Source: Tretioscincus oriximinensis (Eukaryota > Chordata > Lepidosauria > Squamata > Gymnophthalmidae). From it: DNA of 64,000 nucleotides. The notes under the pieces were generated by a model, which saw nothing but the letters and a program-made list of their open reading frames with translations, was not told where the DNA came from and did no database searches. Made by a program: the position numbers and the translations under genes. Each line of letters begins with the position of its first letter. Positions within the stretch are counted from its first letter, which is position 1. Of this stretch, positions 1 to 11,498 are shown in pieces. The stretch is from the NCBI GenBank assembly GCA_022410635.1, contig JAJVDF010001219.1, forward strand, positions 62,001-126,000. The letters are read 5' to 3'.

Positions 1-209
1 TATCTTCCCCACCAGGCTAGGGTGGTTCCCATGTATCTACTTGCAATCAGTTGCAATTTCTTGCAATTCTTGCTTTTGAATAGCTGGGTTGACTAGAGCT
101 ACAGGCTAGTGGAAGGTGCTCACCCCTCCCCATGTCCGTCAGAGTGCTTTGAAACCCCACCTCCCAGATGAGAGACGAATTCCTAAGCGACTGAGCTATC
201 CGTGTCTGC
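1..209 (-). repeat. tRNA-derived SINE, family 1 (cut by window edge)
   Basis: Same family as the elements at 6558, 11499, 16190, 21073, 23379, 40312, 53110, 54850 and 55227. The head carries an A-box-like GATAGCTCAGTCGC and a B-box-like stretch near TTTCGAAGCCC. The body ends in an L2-like tail and a TTC repeat. This copy runs off the left edge, so its 3' tail is missing. Confidence 0.75.
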
Positions 210-829
210 TTGGATAAGGTGTGCCCTCCGTAACTTACCCTATATGGAAATCTAACTTCAACCATCCCGTTCAAGCCCCTTGCTGCTTTTAGTTACTTGT
301 TTTTATTTATTTACATTTCTATACTTCCCTATCATAAAAAAGGGGGTCCGACAGAGTTTTCCATAGATACTACTTTTATCCATTTTCATGGCATGGATGT
401 TCTTGTTGCCATTTTAACTTTTGAGAGTTTTTTTAAGCATTGCACAGGGTGCCACATAATTATCTTACAAAATACATTAAGCTGGGGTGCCTATAGGTGC
501 CTGTTTTATTTAAATGTGCTTAGCACATTTTGTGGCACATTTCAATACAAATGGAGGCAACTACTCAGTTACCATGTCATCCAAAGTAATGGTCTATTGC
601 TGTTCCTTGTGGAAGGCTGGTTCTATGCGTTGACTAATAATCAGTCTCGTAGGGGTTCGTTATTTTGAAACACAAGCCTAATCAGACATGTTTTGTGTTT
701 TTAAAATTCAGGCTAATTTCCAGGAAGGCTAACATCGCTAAGCAACATATTTTGTTTGGTGTCTCTTGAGGGCCAAAGCTATACGTACCTAAGTGATGTA
801 AATCATAGCAAAAGAGAAATTGGGTGAGA
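210..829. other. no gene recognised
   Basis: AT-rich sequence. A reversed L2-like TTTATTTATTTACATTTCTA trace sits near 302-325; an open frame at 297-668 shows no domain and looks accidental. Confidence 0.5.
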
Positions 830-968
830 CATATCCTTTTGTCCCCTTTTTTGGATATTGTTTTTATACTGTTTTTAATTTGTTAATTTTGTGTTGATAT
901 TTTACTGTTTGCCGCCCTGAGACCTTTGGNTATGGGGCAGGGTATAAATATAAATAAATAAATATTTC
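830..968 (+). repeat. L2-like LINE 3' end
   Basis: Ends GCCGCCCTGAGACC...GGTATAAATAT followed by (AAATAA)n, the 3' end shared with the copies at 1420 and 7206 and, in reverse, at 29735. Confidence 0.55.
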
Positions 969-1084
969 TTAGAGAGAAAAAAATATTACATTTCCAAAAT
1001 CAATAACTCTCAAGGTGATAGCACATTTTAAAAAACTGACCTGTCTTAGATCCTTTCATATCTAAAGAAACGCCTTCTACCATA

Positions 1085-1420
1085 CCAACCTGCCCGTCCC
1101 TTAACATCTGCAGGAGAGGCCCTCCTGGTTGTACTACACCTTTCAACTGCCAGTGGAGTGGGAACCCGGGCTAGGGCGTTCTCGGTGGTTGCCCCTCGTC
1201 TTTGGAATAGTCTCCCCCTTGAGGTGCGTCTGTCATCTTCGTTGTATTTTTTTAGAAGGTCCTTGAAGATGCACCTCTTTTATCTGGCCTTTGGCTGAAG
1301 AAATGTCATCTCTGTCCCTACTTTTAAATATTGTTTTATACTGTAGTGATGTTTTACAGTTTTGGCCGCCCTGAGACCTTCGGGTATAGGGCGGGGTATG
1401 AGTATAAATAAATAAATGAT
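1085..1420 (+). repeat. L2-like LINE C-terminal and 3' end fragment
   Basis: Decayed coding sequence still reads as ...RARAFSVVAPRLWNSLPLEV... and ...SLKMHLFYLAF, typical of the end of CR1/L2 reverse-transcriptase proteins, then the same GCCGCCCTGAGACC...AAATAA tail. Confidence 0.65.
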
Positions 1421-2534
1421 GGAATAAAGGGCCCCATAGTCAGTGTTTGTATTTTATTAAGGCCCAATTGAGGCCCAATTGGCTGAAATGGGCCTCCTAG
1501 GGACTCTGAGGCTCAGAATGTTTGTTTTTAAATGGTAAAGAAGCTGGAGCATGGTTGGAAAGCTTTCATTGATCTGAATCAGTGCTGTTATACAGATGGC
1601 AGTATTCCAGGCCATGTCTTTTCATGGTATAGTCCAGCAGGCCTGGCTAATTTAGACTCACTGGTTAGGATCAAGGAGAGGAACGTGCAGAAAGAGAGTG
1701 TTTTGCAGTATAACAGGACTGCTGGTGTTACATAAATAATGTTAACTGCTGAATTGGAAAGAATTTAGCATGATCTGAAGATGTGGAAAATTGATTCATN
1801 TGTGAATACAACTTTTTGAAGGCAGATTTAAACTTATAAAACCTGATGAACGATACTTTAAATGAAATGCATTGTTGTGAGAGAAAAGGATTAGAACGGA
1901 ATCTCTTACTTCACTGAATGTGTATTAGTTCCTAAGAACAAAAGAATTTTAATCGAAACGTTATTATTAAACCTGTGCTAGTGATGTTCCTGCCACTGCC
2001 TAGATAGAGGGAAAATATAAAGGTATCCTAGCCTTGAACTAGTGGGAGACACAACATTTTCAAGGGTTGGAGACAAGAGCTGGTGAAGCTCATTTAGACA
2101 CAAGAGTTGGTGAAACTCCTGTGTTATGAACATTTATGATTCATTCACAGGCTAAATTAGATTTGCTATTATGACCTGTTTCTATGTAAGGAAAGATAGG
2201 TCTCCATTGTTGTCACTTTTAGTTTAAACAAAAATGTTGAGGCTAAGCAGATGGTCATATGAATTTTGGAGAACAACAGAGCAATGTGTTTTCATTATAA
2301 GCAGAAGGAATGGCTTGATGATTGCACTAAGATTTCCCCCCATTCCCAAATTAGAAAGTAATAGTCTTTCTCATTTGGCAAGGGCCACATTAACATATCG
2401 TATTTACTCGTAGAAGGGCATTCAGACAGATACGGCCTTCGTCACCATGGGTTGATGGTAGCAGTTCATAGTGGATTTGCACCTGCTTGCCACATCAACC
2501 GTACAATAGAAGAATCTGGTTTTTGTACCCTGCT
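1421..2534. other. no gene or clear repeat recognised
   Basis: Unremarkable AT-rich DNA. The internal direct repeat AGAGTTGGTGAAACTC / AGAGCTGGTGAAGCTC near 2068-2120 is the only structure noticed. Confidence 0.5.
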
Positions 2535-2542
2535 CTTGGGAC

Positions 2543-3275
2543 TAGGGCTGCCATATTTTGGTAGCCCAAAACCGGGGTGGGGGTGGGGTGGGGGTGCGTC
2601 CACACACCTGTACACATAGGGACGCTTGTAGTGAGACAGGCAGAACCTCTCTTCTGTGTGTGTGTGTGCATGTGCGTGCGTAGCTGCTCCAATGCTGGAG
2701 GCGGGGTTTCGCATGCCTGCTAGTGCGCCAACTCACCTCCATCGGAGGAAAAGTGCCTGGGTTTGTGACAGGAGAACAGAGCTGTCCTACTGTCACAAAC
2801 CCAGGCATTTTTCCTTTGATGGAGGCGAGTTGGCGCGCTTTGCCTGGACAGCAGGCGCATGAAACCCCACCTCCAGCTTTGGAGCAGCTACGGCACACTC
2901 CAAGGTTCCTTCCAGGACCCCGGAAAGCGTTGCTCGGGCTGCAGCCGTCAGCTCTGACAGCTCCTTTGCCTTTAAGAACATAAGAACATAAGAAGAGCCA
3001 TACTGGATCAGGCCACAGCCCATCGAGTCCAGCATTCTGTGTCACACAGAGGCCCACCAGATGCACCTGGGCAGTCCGAACAGAGGAAAGCAAAATGTGC
3101 TGCTCCTGTTCGTGACTCCCTGCAAATGGTATTTAAAATCCTGCATTTTTACATTCCCTGATGCAGCATCAGGGAATGTAAAAAGGCGGGATTTTGTCTT
3201 AAAACCTGGAGGGGACTATATTTTAGTCCCCCAAACCGGGATTGTCCCACTTTCCCGGGACGTATGGCAACCCTA
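2543..3275. mobile_element. hAT-type non-autonomous element (8-bp duplication), with nested CR1
   Basis: Begins TAGGGCTGCCATA and ends TATGGCAACCCTA, flanked by an identical 8-bp direct repeat CTTGGGAC at 2535-2542 and 3276-3283. The core is a long imperfect palindrome centred near 2780 (the stretches around CTGGGTTTGTGACAGGAG and CTGTCACAAACCCAGG). A CR1 tail was inserted at 2974-3131. An internal (TG/CA) run is present. The same family occurs at 13113 and 34833. Confidence 0.8.
2974..3131 (-). mobile_element. CR1 LINE 3' fragment nested in the hAT-type element
   Basis: Begins with reversed tail AAGAACATAAGAACATAAG followed by the CR1 3' sequence. The host element resumes at TTTAAAATCCTGC on the right, and comparison with the copy at 34833 shows exactly where it was split (short repeat TTTAA). 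Confidence 0.8.
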
Positions 3276-3639
3276 CTTGGGACACATAGTGGCTTACAAG
3301 GTAAAAGGCGAAAGAAATCACCTGAAGGCTTACATTTTATTCTATCTTCCCTGCCATGATGTGGAAGTAGCTATTTATCTACTCACAAATTTCTATTCAT
3401 CCCTTTCCACAGCTGACACATGGGCCTTATAGTGAAGCTCTTAACCTCTGTAACCACTGTGCCTCTTAATACTGGTCATGACACTGGAGAAATGAAGGAC
3501 AATGAAGGACAGTGGAGAAATCACGTTTTCACATCAGATGACCCTGTCAGATGCCTGTCAGATCACCCTTGGAAACATCTCAGAAAATGCAGTAATAAGC
3601 AACGTTGAATGGTTAAAGTGGTTTAATTGTACCTTATTC

Positions 3640-4969
3640 TCATTTTCTGCTCTTTCAGACAAGAAAATGATACATGGTTTTCAAAACCTTTTAAAAATAA
3701 AAATCTGGAAAGTGTGGTGTGCATTTGTATTCAGCCCCATGTACTCAGCTACCCCTAAATAAAATCCAGTGTAACCACTTGCCTCCCGGTCACCTAATTC
3801 ACCTGTGTGTAATTTATTCTTGTTTTAACTAGAATTGTTCTGTGAGGNCCTCAGGGTTTGTTAAAGAACATTTCAATCAAACAGCAGCATGAAAACCAAG
3901 GAACACACCATACAGGTTAGGGACAAAGTTGTGGCAAAGTGTAAAGTAGTGTTAGATTATTTAAAAAATATCCCAAGGACTGAGCATCTCACGGTGCACT
4001 GTTCAACCCATCATCTGAAAATGGAAGGAATATTGACAACTGCAAATCTACCAAGACATGGCAAGTCACCTTAATTGACAGTCCAGACAGGGAGAGCACC
4101 AATTGGAGAAGCAGCCAAGAGGCCCAGAGTCACTCTGGAGGATCTGTAGAGATCCACAGTTCAGGTGAGAGAATCTGTCCACAAGACAACAATCACTCAT
4201 GTATTCCACAAAGCTGGCCTTTATTGATGTGGTAAGAAGAAAGCCATTTTTGAAAGCAAGTCGTAAGAAGTCCCCTTCGCAGTTTGCCACAAGCCGTGTA
4301 GGAGACACCGCAAACATGTGGAAGATGATGCTGTGTTCAGGTGGCCTAAAAGCAAAACTTTATGTGAATTGGAAAACGTAACACAACTCATCAACCTGAA
4401 CATGGTTGTAGCAGTATCATGTGGGGATTATTTTCTTCAACAGGGACAGGGAAGCTAGTTGAGGTGGTGGGAAGTTGGATGGAGGTAAATATGGGCAACC
4501 CTGGGGAAAAACCTGTTGGAGACTGCAAAAGACTTAATACTGGGGAGGCTTACCTTCCAGAAGGACAGTGATCCTGATCTTACAGCCAGAGCTATGGTTC
4601 AGATCAGAGCATATTCATGTATTAGAATGGACCAGTCAAAGCCCAGAGGCAAAACTTGAAAATTGCTGTTCTCAGAAATTAAGGCTGTGGCAAAGCTACT
4701 AGNGACATACTGTAACCGCAAAAACCTGCAGCTGAAAGATGGTCCTATAAAGTAGTGACTCAGATGGCTGAATACAAATGTACCCCACACTTTCCAGACT
4801 TTATTTTTGAAAACCATGCATCATTTTTTTTTCACTTCACACATATTTGCTACTTTTTGCTGGTCTATCACATAAAATCCAGGTAAAATACATTAAGTCT
4901 TTTATAATAACATGAAAAATAACATGAAAAAATGTGGAAAGGATATGAATACTTTTGCAAGGCACTGCA
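3640..4969 (+). mobile_element. degenerate Tc1/mariner transposon with broken transposase
   Basis: The two ends are inverted copies (GAATACAAATG...CACACTTTCCAGA on the right, its complement near 3700-3750 on the left). The right end stops at ...TACTTTTGCAAGGCACTGCA, a well-known vertebrate Tc1-like end. The interior retains transposase traces (residues near 3889-4070 in one frame, 4199-4380 in another) broken by frameshifts, stops and deletions. The outer part of the left end is missing. Not capable of moving. Confidence 0.8.
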
Positions 4970-5623
4970 TGTTTTGCGATCCCCCAAGATTTTCAATCTT
5001 TCAACCACACTGGCTTCATCTACACATGGAAGCTGACTTACCTTTTGTTGTGAGTGGACGGCCATCTGCGTACGTTGCTCGGTGGCCATCATAAGTGGGC
5101 GGAAGGAAGTGCCAGCCTGTAAGTGGCTGAGCACAGCCTCCTCTCCATCCACCCTGCTTTGCAGGGCTCTCCACTGGTTGGTGGAGGGCCCAGCTGAGCA
5201 GGTCACATTTAAAAAGGGGGTTTGGTGCACAGCGGCATGATAGATGAAAATATCAGTTCTCATTAAACCCGCTGCAAGANAGATTTGCAGTGACTGTTGT
5301 TGGCAAACCGCCATTATCTCTGCAGGAACCGTCAGGAAAGCTCCTCTATGCATACATTGCTGTGTGTGAATGCAGGCACTACCTGTTTGCCCACAATGGT
5401 GATTACTTCTTTCTGCTCCTATTTATTTGCTGTTGACTTGTATGATTGCTGTCTCCAGCCTTTGTGCCATATATTGGTTTCACTGCTTCTGACTTGACTA
5501 ATAGTTGTTTCCTTTGTACTTGACAGGTTGCATTCCATATCCTTAGCTGTCATCCTTCACAGGACAGTTGGCAGTGAAAGACAAAGTACTATGATAGTAT
5601 TCAGCTGATGGTGAATAGGAAGA

Positions 5624-5960
5624 AGTGGTTCTCAACTTTTCTAATGCCGTGACCCCGCAATACAGTTCCTCATGTTGCGATGACCCCAGTTTTGGTGGCT
5701 ACTTCAAAACTGTAATTTTGCTACACTTATGATTCAGAATGTAAATACCTAACATGCATCATGTATTCTTGTTGCTACAAATCAAACATAATTTAAGCAT
5801 AGTGATTAATCACAAAAACAATATTTAATTATATGTTGAGAAATATTTATTACTAATTCCAATAAATAATATTTCACCATGGCTTTAAGTGACCCCTGTG
5901 TTTTGGTCGTTCGACCNCCGCCAGGGTCACGACCCACGACCCACAGGCTGAGAACCGCTG
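5624..5960. mobile_element. SPIN/OposCharlie-like hAT non-autonomous element
   Basis: Ends are inverted: AGTGGTTCTCAAC at the left and GAGAACCGCTG at the right, next to GGTCACGACCCACG and GGTCGTTCGACC, hallmarks of the SPIN/OposCharlie group of hAT elements. The AT-rich interior and CACATGAGG-like motifs also fit. No clean 8-bp target duplication is visible. Assignment within the group is uncertain. Confidence 0.65.
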
Positions 5961-6557
5961 CTCTAATATAATTAAATCTCTAATCTCTCATATTCCATTG
6001 TAAGAGAGATTCGGTTCAAGTTAGTTTCTGTCATTTAATCAGTAAATTAGCAGCTAGCCTCAACTAACCCTTCAAAGTTATTGCTTTTTTTTAGCAGAAA
6101 GATGTATGGCATCAAAATAAGCTTCAAACATATAAAAACAAACTAAGGCAATTTTTTAAACCATCATACGCCAAAGAAATATTCCCTATTACAAAACTAG
6201 TCCCACCACATTTGTATGATCTGTCTTACTGTACAATGGAGTTTGAATTCAGTATTGGCTCGTTTGTTTGTTAATGTTTATTTATATAGTGCCACGAAGG
6301 TACATGGTGCTATAGAATAAACAGAAAACGCAGTATCAACAATAAATGCAGTAAAAGAATACAAGCAATACATCAACGCTAAATTTTAACAAGTAATATC
6401 AAATAGTAAAAGTTATTTGAAACAAATTACTCAGTAATGTGAAAGGCTCTGGAAAATAGGTCCCCATTTAGCTGGGATTTGAAGATGACAGAAGATGGAA
6501 TGGAGATGAGGAGGGAAAGAATTTCAGAGGTGAGGGAAAAATGAGCAATGGTGGGAT

Positions 6558-6857
6558 GGCACGGATAGCTCAGTCGCTTAGGAATTCGTCTCTCAGCTGG
6601 GAGATCGGGTTTCAAAGCCCTNTGTGGGACGTGGGGAGGGGTGAGCACCTTCCACTAGCCTGTAGTTCTAGCCAACCCAGCTATTCGAAAGCATGAATTG
6701 GAAGAAATTGCAACTCATAGATACATGAGAACCACCATAGCCTGGTGGGGAAGATACAATGTGAGCCTTCGGGCAAAATATATCCTTGTTAGCCGCTTTG
6801 AGTCCCTTTGAAAGGTGAGAAAAGCGGGGTATAAGAACCAAGTTCTTCTTCTTCTTT
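6558..6857 (+). repeat. tRNA-derived SINE, family 1 (full length)
   Basis: Full copy: tRNA-like head GGCACGGATAGCTCAGTCGC, body with GTGAGCACCTTCCACTAGCC, L2-like 3' end GAGAAAAGCGGGGTATAAGA and a (TTC)n tail. The similarity of its 3' end to the L2-like LINE tails in this window suggests mobilisation by that LINE (inference). Confidence 0.8.
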
Positions 6858-6869
6858 AACTCAACAACT

Positions 6870-7838
6870 AGATATTTGGCTAAAGTAATGTTGCTGAATA
6901 AATGGAGCAACAGTGTTTTGAGGATTGGGTGAGTGGGCAATCAAATGGCAAATGCACTTCAACCTAAGCAAGTGCACGGAGCTCTGTGACAGAACAGGAA
7001 AGGGGTCTTGGGGTGTTGGTGGATAGTTCAATGAAGATGTCATTCCAATGTGCATCAGCAGTGAAAAAAAGCAAATTCAGGGCTAGAGATAATTAGAAAA
7101 GGAATTGGTAACAAGTCAGTAAAAGTTATTTTGCCTCTTTATAAATCTGTGGTGAGGCCCCATTTGGAATACTGTGTACAGGTTTAGTCACCACACCTCA
7201 CAAAGACCTTCGGTTATGGGGCGGGGTATAAATGTAAATAAATAAATAAATAAATATTGTGGAACTAGAGAAAGTGCAGAAAAGGGCAATAAGAATGATC
7301 AAGGTGCTGGAGCANCTCCCTTATGGCTGCAGTGTCTGGGCCTCATCAGCCTTGAAAGACGGCGCTTGAGAGGTGATCTGATTGAAGTGTATAAGGATGG
7401 ATAAGGTAAATAGAGAAAAATTGTTTTCTCTATCACATAACACTAGGACCAGAGGACATTCCTTGAAGCTGATGAGCAGAAGAGTGAGGACAAGGGAAGG
7501 TATGTTTTTGCCCATAGGGTCATCGGCCTTTGGAATTTACTTCCAGAAGTGATGGTGATAGCTAGCAGCCTGGATAGGTTTAAGACAGGTTTAGACAAGT
7601 TAATAGACACCAAGGATATAAATAGCTACTCGAATAGATGTCTTGATACTGCCTTTGAGATGGAGCAACAGGCAGTATTCCTGAAATACCATTTACAGGG
7701 CATCGAGAACAGTTGAAGATTTTGTCTTCTTCTGTTCCAGACTGCCCAGGTCCAATTGGTAGGCCTCTGTATGAGACAGAATGCTGGACTAGATGGGCTT
7801 CGGCCTGATTCAGCAGGGTTCCTCTTATGTTCTTATGA
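6870..7838 (+). mobile_element. CR1 LINE fragment (reverse-transcriptase C-terminus to 3' tail)
   Basis: Frameshifted coding remnants: GLGVLVD-like, CASAVKKSKF, then [19 protein letters not shown] sequence, and the 3' untranslated part ending TGTTCTTATGATTA. Interrupted at 7206-7254 by a tiny L2-like tail. Confidence 0.8.
7206..7254 (+). repeat. minimal L2-like LINE 3' insertion
   Basis: Only ACCTTCGGTTATGGGGCGGG plus TATAAATGT and (AAATA)n, splitting a CR1 sequence that otherwise reads across; an extremely 5'-truncated insertion. Confidence 0.55.
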
Positions 7839-8216
7839 TTACAGTTTCACATGTGGTTGAATGTTAAAGGTGTGTTCTAAATACAGCAATCTAAAAAGGA
7901 ATATACATAACATTTCTCTTAAACACTGAATGTCTGAAGTGCAGATTTATCAAACTTGTTATTGTATTATATAGTTGTGCAGTTAAAGATTAAAACTTTA
8001 AACCAATTGTATATAATAATATATATGACAGGGATGGGGATCGCAAACACTTCCGGTGTGGGCAGGAAGTTGGCAATGCCCATTTTTGGCATGGGCCACA
8101 AGTGCTCACCAGTCAGGCCCTCTGCCAGGGTCAGTTCTTGCCAGCTACCCCTCCCCCTGATACGCTGAGGAAGATAGGAGCCGCTGGGAACTTGCTCTTT
8201 CCCTGGGATGTAGAGT

Positions 8217-8402
8217 AGACTGACCAGATGACACCTTATGGGGGGGGGGTTGAAAACCCGTTTTTGGGGTGCCTCCCAGTTTTTTCTCAGAAAAAGTTTT
8301 TTTTTCAAAAAAANTTTTGTTTTTGTTTTCCTCAGAAAAAACCGGGAGGCACCGCAAAAACGGGTTTTCAAACCCCCCCAAAAGGGGTCATCTGGTCAGC
8401 CT
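8217..8402. mobile_element. palindromic TA-flanked MITE (copy 1)
   Basis: Left end TAGACTGACCAGATG and right end CATCTGGTCAGCCTA are inverted, and the whole 186 bp folds on itself (GGGGTGCCTCCCAG against CCGGGAGGCACC). An N lies at the hairpin tip (8314). TA flanks suggest a Tc1/mariner-type MITE. Confidence 0.75.
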
Positions 8403-9593
8403 AAAAGAGTGAAAGGTAAATTTGTCCAGGGGAGGGAGCCACATGGGGGACGGGAGAAGGGAGACCAGAGGACCCAACATCTTTCAGGCATCAATGTCAG
8501 GTTAATTCTACTTGTTCTTTAATAAATTGCTGCACACATCTGTCAGTACAATTTCTTTCTGTGCCTTTCTCTTGAAGGGTTTCTTTTAAATTTGCAAACC
8601 AGCCTTGTAGAAAATTGTTCCTACTGTCTGTTGACTGAAAATCAGAGCTATTTGTACTTAGNGGTGAGCTAAATAAGGTAGTATTTGCTGGCGAATCTCA
8701 GGGAAGGATTATTTATATCTGACTGATTTTAACAAGCATGCCATAAAAATGCCTGAGTGACCTTTTGAAAATGCAACAAGCTGTCATCAAAAACTGAGCT
8801 AATTGACAATCTCTGCAGGCAGAATTATCTGAGCAAAACACCCAACAATCCAATTAGTCTTGCATAACAGGTCATAATAAAAGTGTATCGATATGGGTAG
8901 GGAAGGACTTTGAGTGGTTTTCCATCTCCTGTTTTCTCCAGGTGTGCTGTCTCAAAAAAAGTCAAAACAGAACACAATATTACTACAATTTATTAATATA
9001 AAGCATTAGTTCCTTATCAGAGTAAAGTGAGCCAAGGCAGTTTCACATTACTCTTGGGGGAAATGGAAACTTCTTGACTGAAAATTTGTGTATGCTTTAA
9101 GTAACCTGAAGTTTAACAAATACAATATTTAATCACATAAATCATATAAATCAACATTGCCATTTTAGCTCAAACAGGAAGTTAAATTTCCTTAAAGATA
9201 ACAGTATAGTGACTTCAGAAATGCCTCTACTTATTTCATGCTTTTTTGGACCATCAAGTGTTGAACTGGTGGAGTGGCCAAACTATTTTTCTCTTCATAG
9301 TTATACTACCACATCTAAGCAGTGTGAAGTTCATATATGAAATTTCTTGTTTTGGAATTTGTGTTTGAATGGGGCTTTCTTTAGACTTCTTACGCCTCTA
9401 GTATTTTGATTCAGAGCGATGGTTCTTCAAACATCAGCCATGTTAGTTTAAGTGAATGGCAGTTCTAATCAGTCCAGTAATATTCAGAAGGCAAGTCTTA
9501 TCTGTCTCTGATAATTGAAGGTTTCACAATTAAACATGCAATGATGGCTTTTCGTTTTCATTGGAAAAAGCATAGAAGTTATTCCTAGAATGT
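8403..9593. other. no gene or clear repeat recognised
   Basis: AT-rich, without long open frames or recognised repeats on either strand. Confidence 0.5.
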
Positions 9594-10110
9594 AACATAA
9601 GAACATAAGAAGAGCCATACTGGATCAGGCCACAGCCCATCAAGTCCAGCATTCTGTGTCACACAGAGGCCCACCAGATGCACCTGGGCAGTCCGAAACA
9701 AGTGAATTGAAAGCATATTGTGAAAGAAGCATGGGAGCAAAGCATGGGGATAGTGTCTGTTTCACACATTGGTCCACCTACTGCATTTGGGCAATCTGAA
9801 GCAGAAGAAGTCAAAATCCTGCAAAAAAAAAACCCTTCAGGAATCCTGCCTGTTGCTCCATCTCAGAGGGAATATCAAGAGGTCCATCCTAGTAGCGATT
9901 TATTCCCTTGGCTTCCATGACTTATCTAATTCTGTCTTAAAGCTCTTCAGGCTGCTAGCTACCTCCACCTCTTCTGGAAGTACATTCAACAGGCCGATGA
10001 CCCTCTAGGTGAAAACATACTTTCCCTTCTTTGCCCTAACTCTTCTATCCATCAGTTTAAAGTAAGGTCCCCTGATCTTAGGGTTGTGTGACAAAGATTT
10101 TTTTTCCTCT
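9594..10110 (-). mobile_element. two CR1 LINE 3' fragments, one beside the other
   Basis: 9594-9702 is a young-looking CR1 tail (AACATAAGAACATAAGAAG onward). 9745-10110 is a more diverged, longer CR1 piece in the same orientation. Confidence 0.75.
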
Positions 10111-11167
10111 ATTCACCTTATCACTGGCTTTGGAGGCTGAATAGGCCCAAAGATTGCAGTCAGATTTCCCATTAATTTGTCCCCAACCCCATAAGACATT
10201 TTATTTGTTCAGAAAAATGAGAGAAGAGAGAATAGGGAAAAATAAATCTCTCATTCGTCTATTTCTTGTCTGCATCCCCACCCCCCCACCCCCAGTCTTT
10301 CTGGTACCTGCTTTCAGCTTCTATCGTCTTATAAATTTCAAAATGACCTCACAAAACCCATGGCTGAAAGAACCAGTGAAGAATCCATGGAAATTCTGCA
10401 GCTGATAGTTCATACAGTGTTATTAGATATCCTTCTGGACATAATTTTGTAAAGCTTTCTTTTGCCTTGTTTTGGGAACCGTAGAAAATGTATTTGTTTA
10501 GCAAGTTGCCATGAGATTAATACAATTTACTTTTAACTGATTGTTCTTTTAGGAATACCATTACTATATAACTATATAACCACGTTATTGGTCAACCATG
10601 TTCTTCATTCAGTTGGTGATAAAGGATGATTATAATTATATTCCAGATAATGGTCTGGGAGGGGGTCTGCTATCCATGTCATACTGTGCTAGTCTGGAAT
10701 GGCCACTTTCTGGAACTGAGTGTAAAATAGATATTCCTAAAATTACCACAGTACATGGAATTAACATTCTGCAGTTTTAGTGGTATGGAAAAGTGATTTT
10801 TCTATCAGGTGCTGCACCTGGTGAAAATTCCTCTTTTCCATCTATATCCATTAGGCTGCAAAATAACTAACTCTAGATATTTCCCTGCTTCTTTCTGTCT
10901 TGTAACTCTGCTCTGTGATAGAGCAAATTCCTTGGAAACTAGAAGGTCCCAGCCTCTATACAGAAATAGCAATGGAAAACCACTTCTGTATCTCTGTATC
11001 CAAAAAAACTGCATAGAAATTACTGTAGAGATGCCCTTCAAGTCAACTAAGAGTCAGCCATTGTTTGCAATAACAACTCCCTATTCTAATTTCTCGGGGT
11101 GGGGGGTGGGGATAAGTCTGCAGGTTGCATAGTTGGNACTTCTAATTTTTCCTGAAGAAAAGTTTCC
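10111..11167. other. no gene recognised
   Basis: Old, unassigned sequence; a C-run near 10277-10293 and a G-run near 11098-11111 are simple sequence. Open frames at 10154, 10598 and 10805-11132 lack recognisable domains or splice support. Confidence 0.5.
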
Positions 11168-11258
11168 TGACCATCTGAAGATGTAGACATGTNTACAAAA
11201 GCTTATGCCACCCACTTTTCTCCTGTTAGTCTCTAAGTGCTACTAACCCCTTTGCTAA
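11168..11258 (+). repeat. SINE-like repeat, 'GCTTATGCCACCCACTTTTC' family (fragment)
   Basis: Contains CTGAAGATGTAGACATG, AAAGCTTATGCCACCCACTT and GTTAGTCTCTAAGTGCTACT. Same family as 26272, 31083, 38187, 47690 and 60834. Confidence 0.6.
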
Positions 11259-11498
11259 TTTTTCCTGTTTGTTCTCGGAGAAGTAAGATACGTAATTGGC
11301 TAGACATAACAGTAGAAGAAGAAAGGCTTAGTTTAAGAGGAATAGGTTCTGGACCCAGGAGCTTATCAAAAGAAAACAACTACGCTGTATGCTTATTTAT
11401 CTCTGTACACCACTCCTTTACAAACAATAATGAAAACGTAAAAGAAAGAACTTCCACTTAATGTAACTCATAAATTTATTATGCTATCAATTTTGTTC

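Noticed and set aside
297..668. 123-residue open frame
   Set aside because: No domain, unusual composition, no splice or homology support; in a region between decayed repeats.
2542..3093. 183-residue open frame on the minus strand
   Set aside because: Lies across the hAT-type palindromic element and a nested CR1 tail; translation of repeat DNA.
6558..6640. Functional tRNA gene
   Set aside because: The tRNA-like sequence is the head of a SINE present in many copies and lacks a complete cloverleaf.
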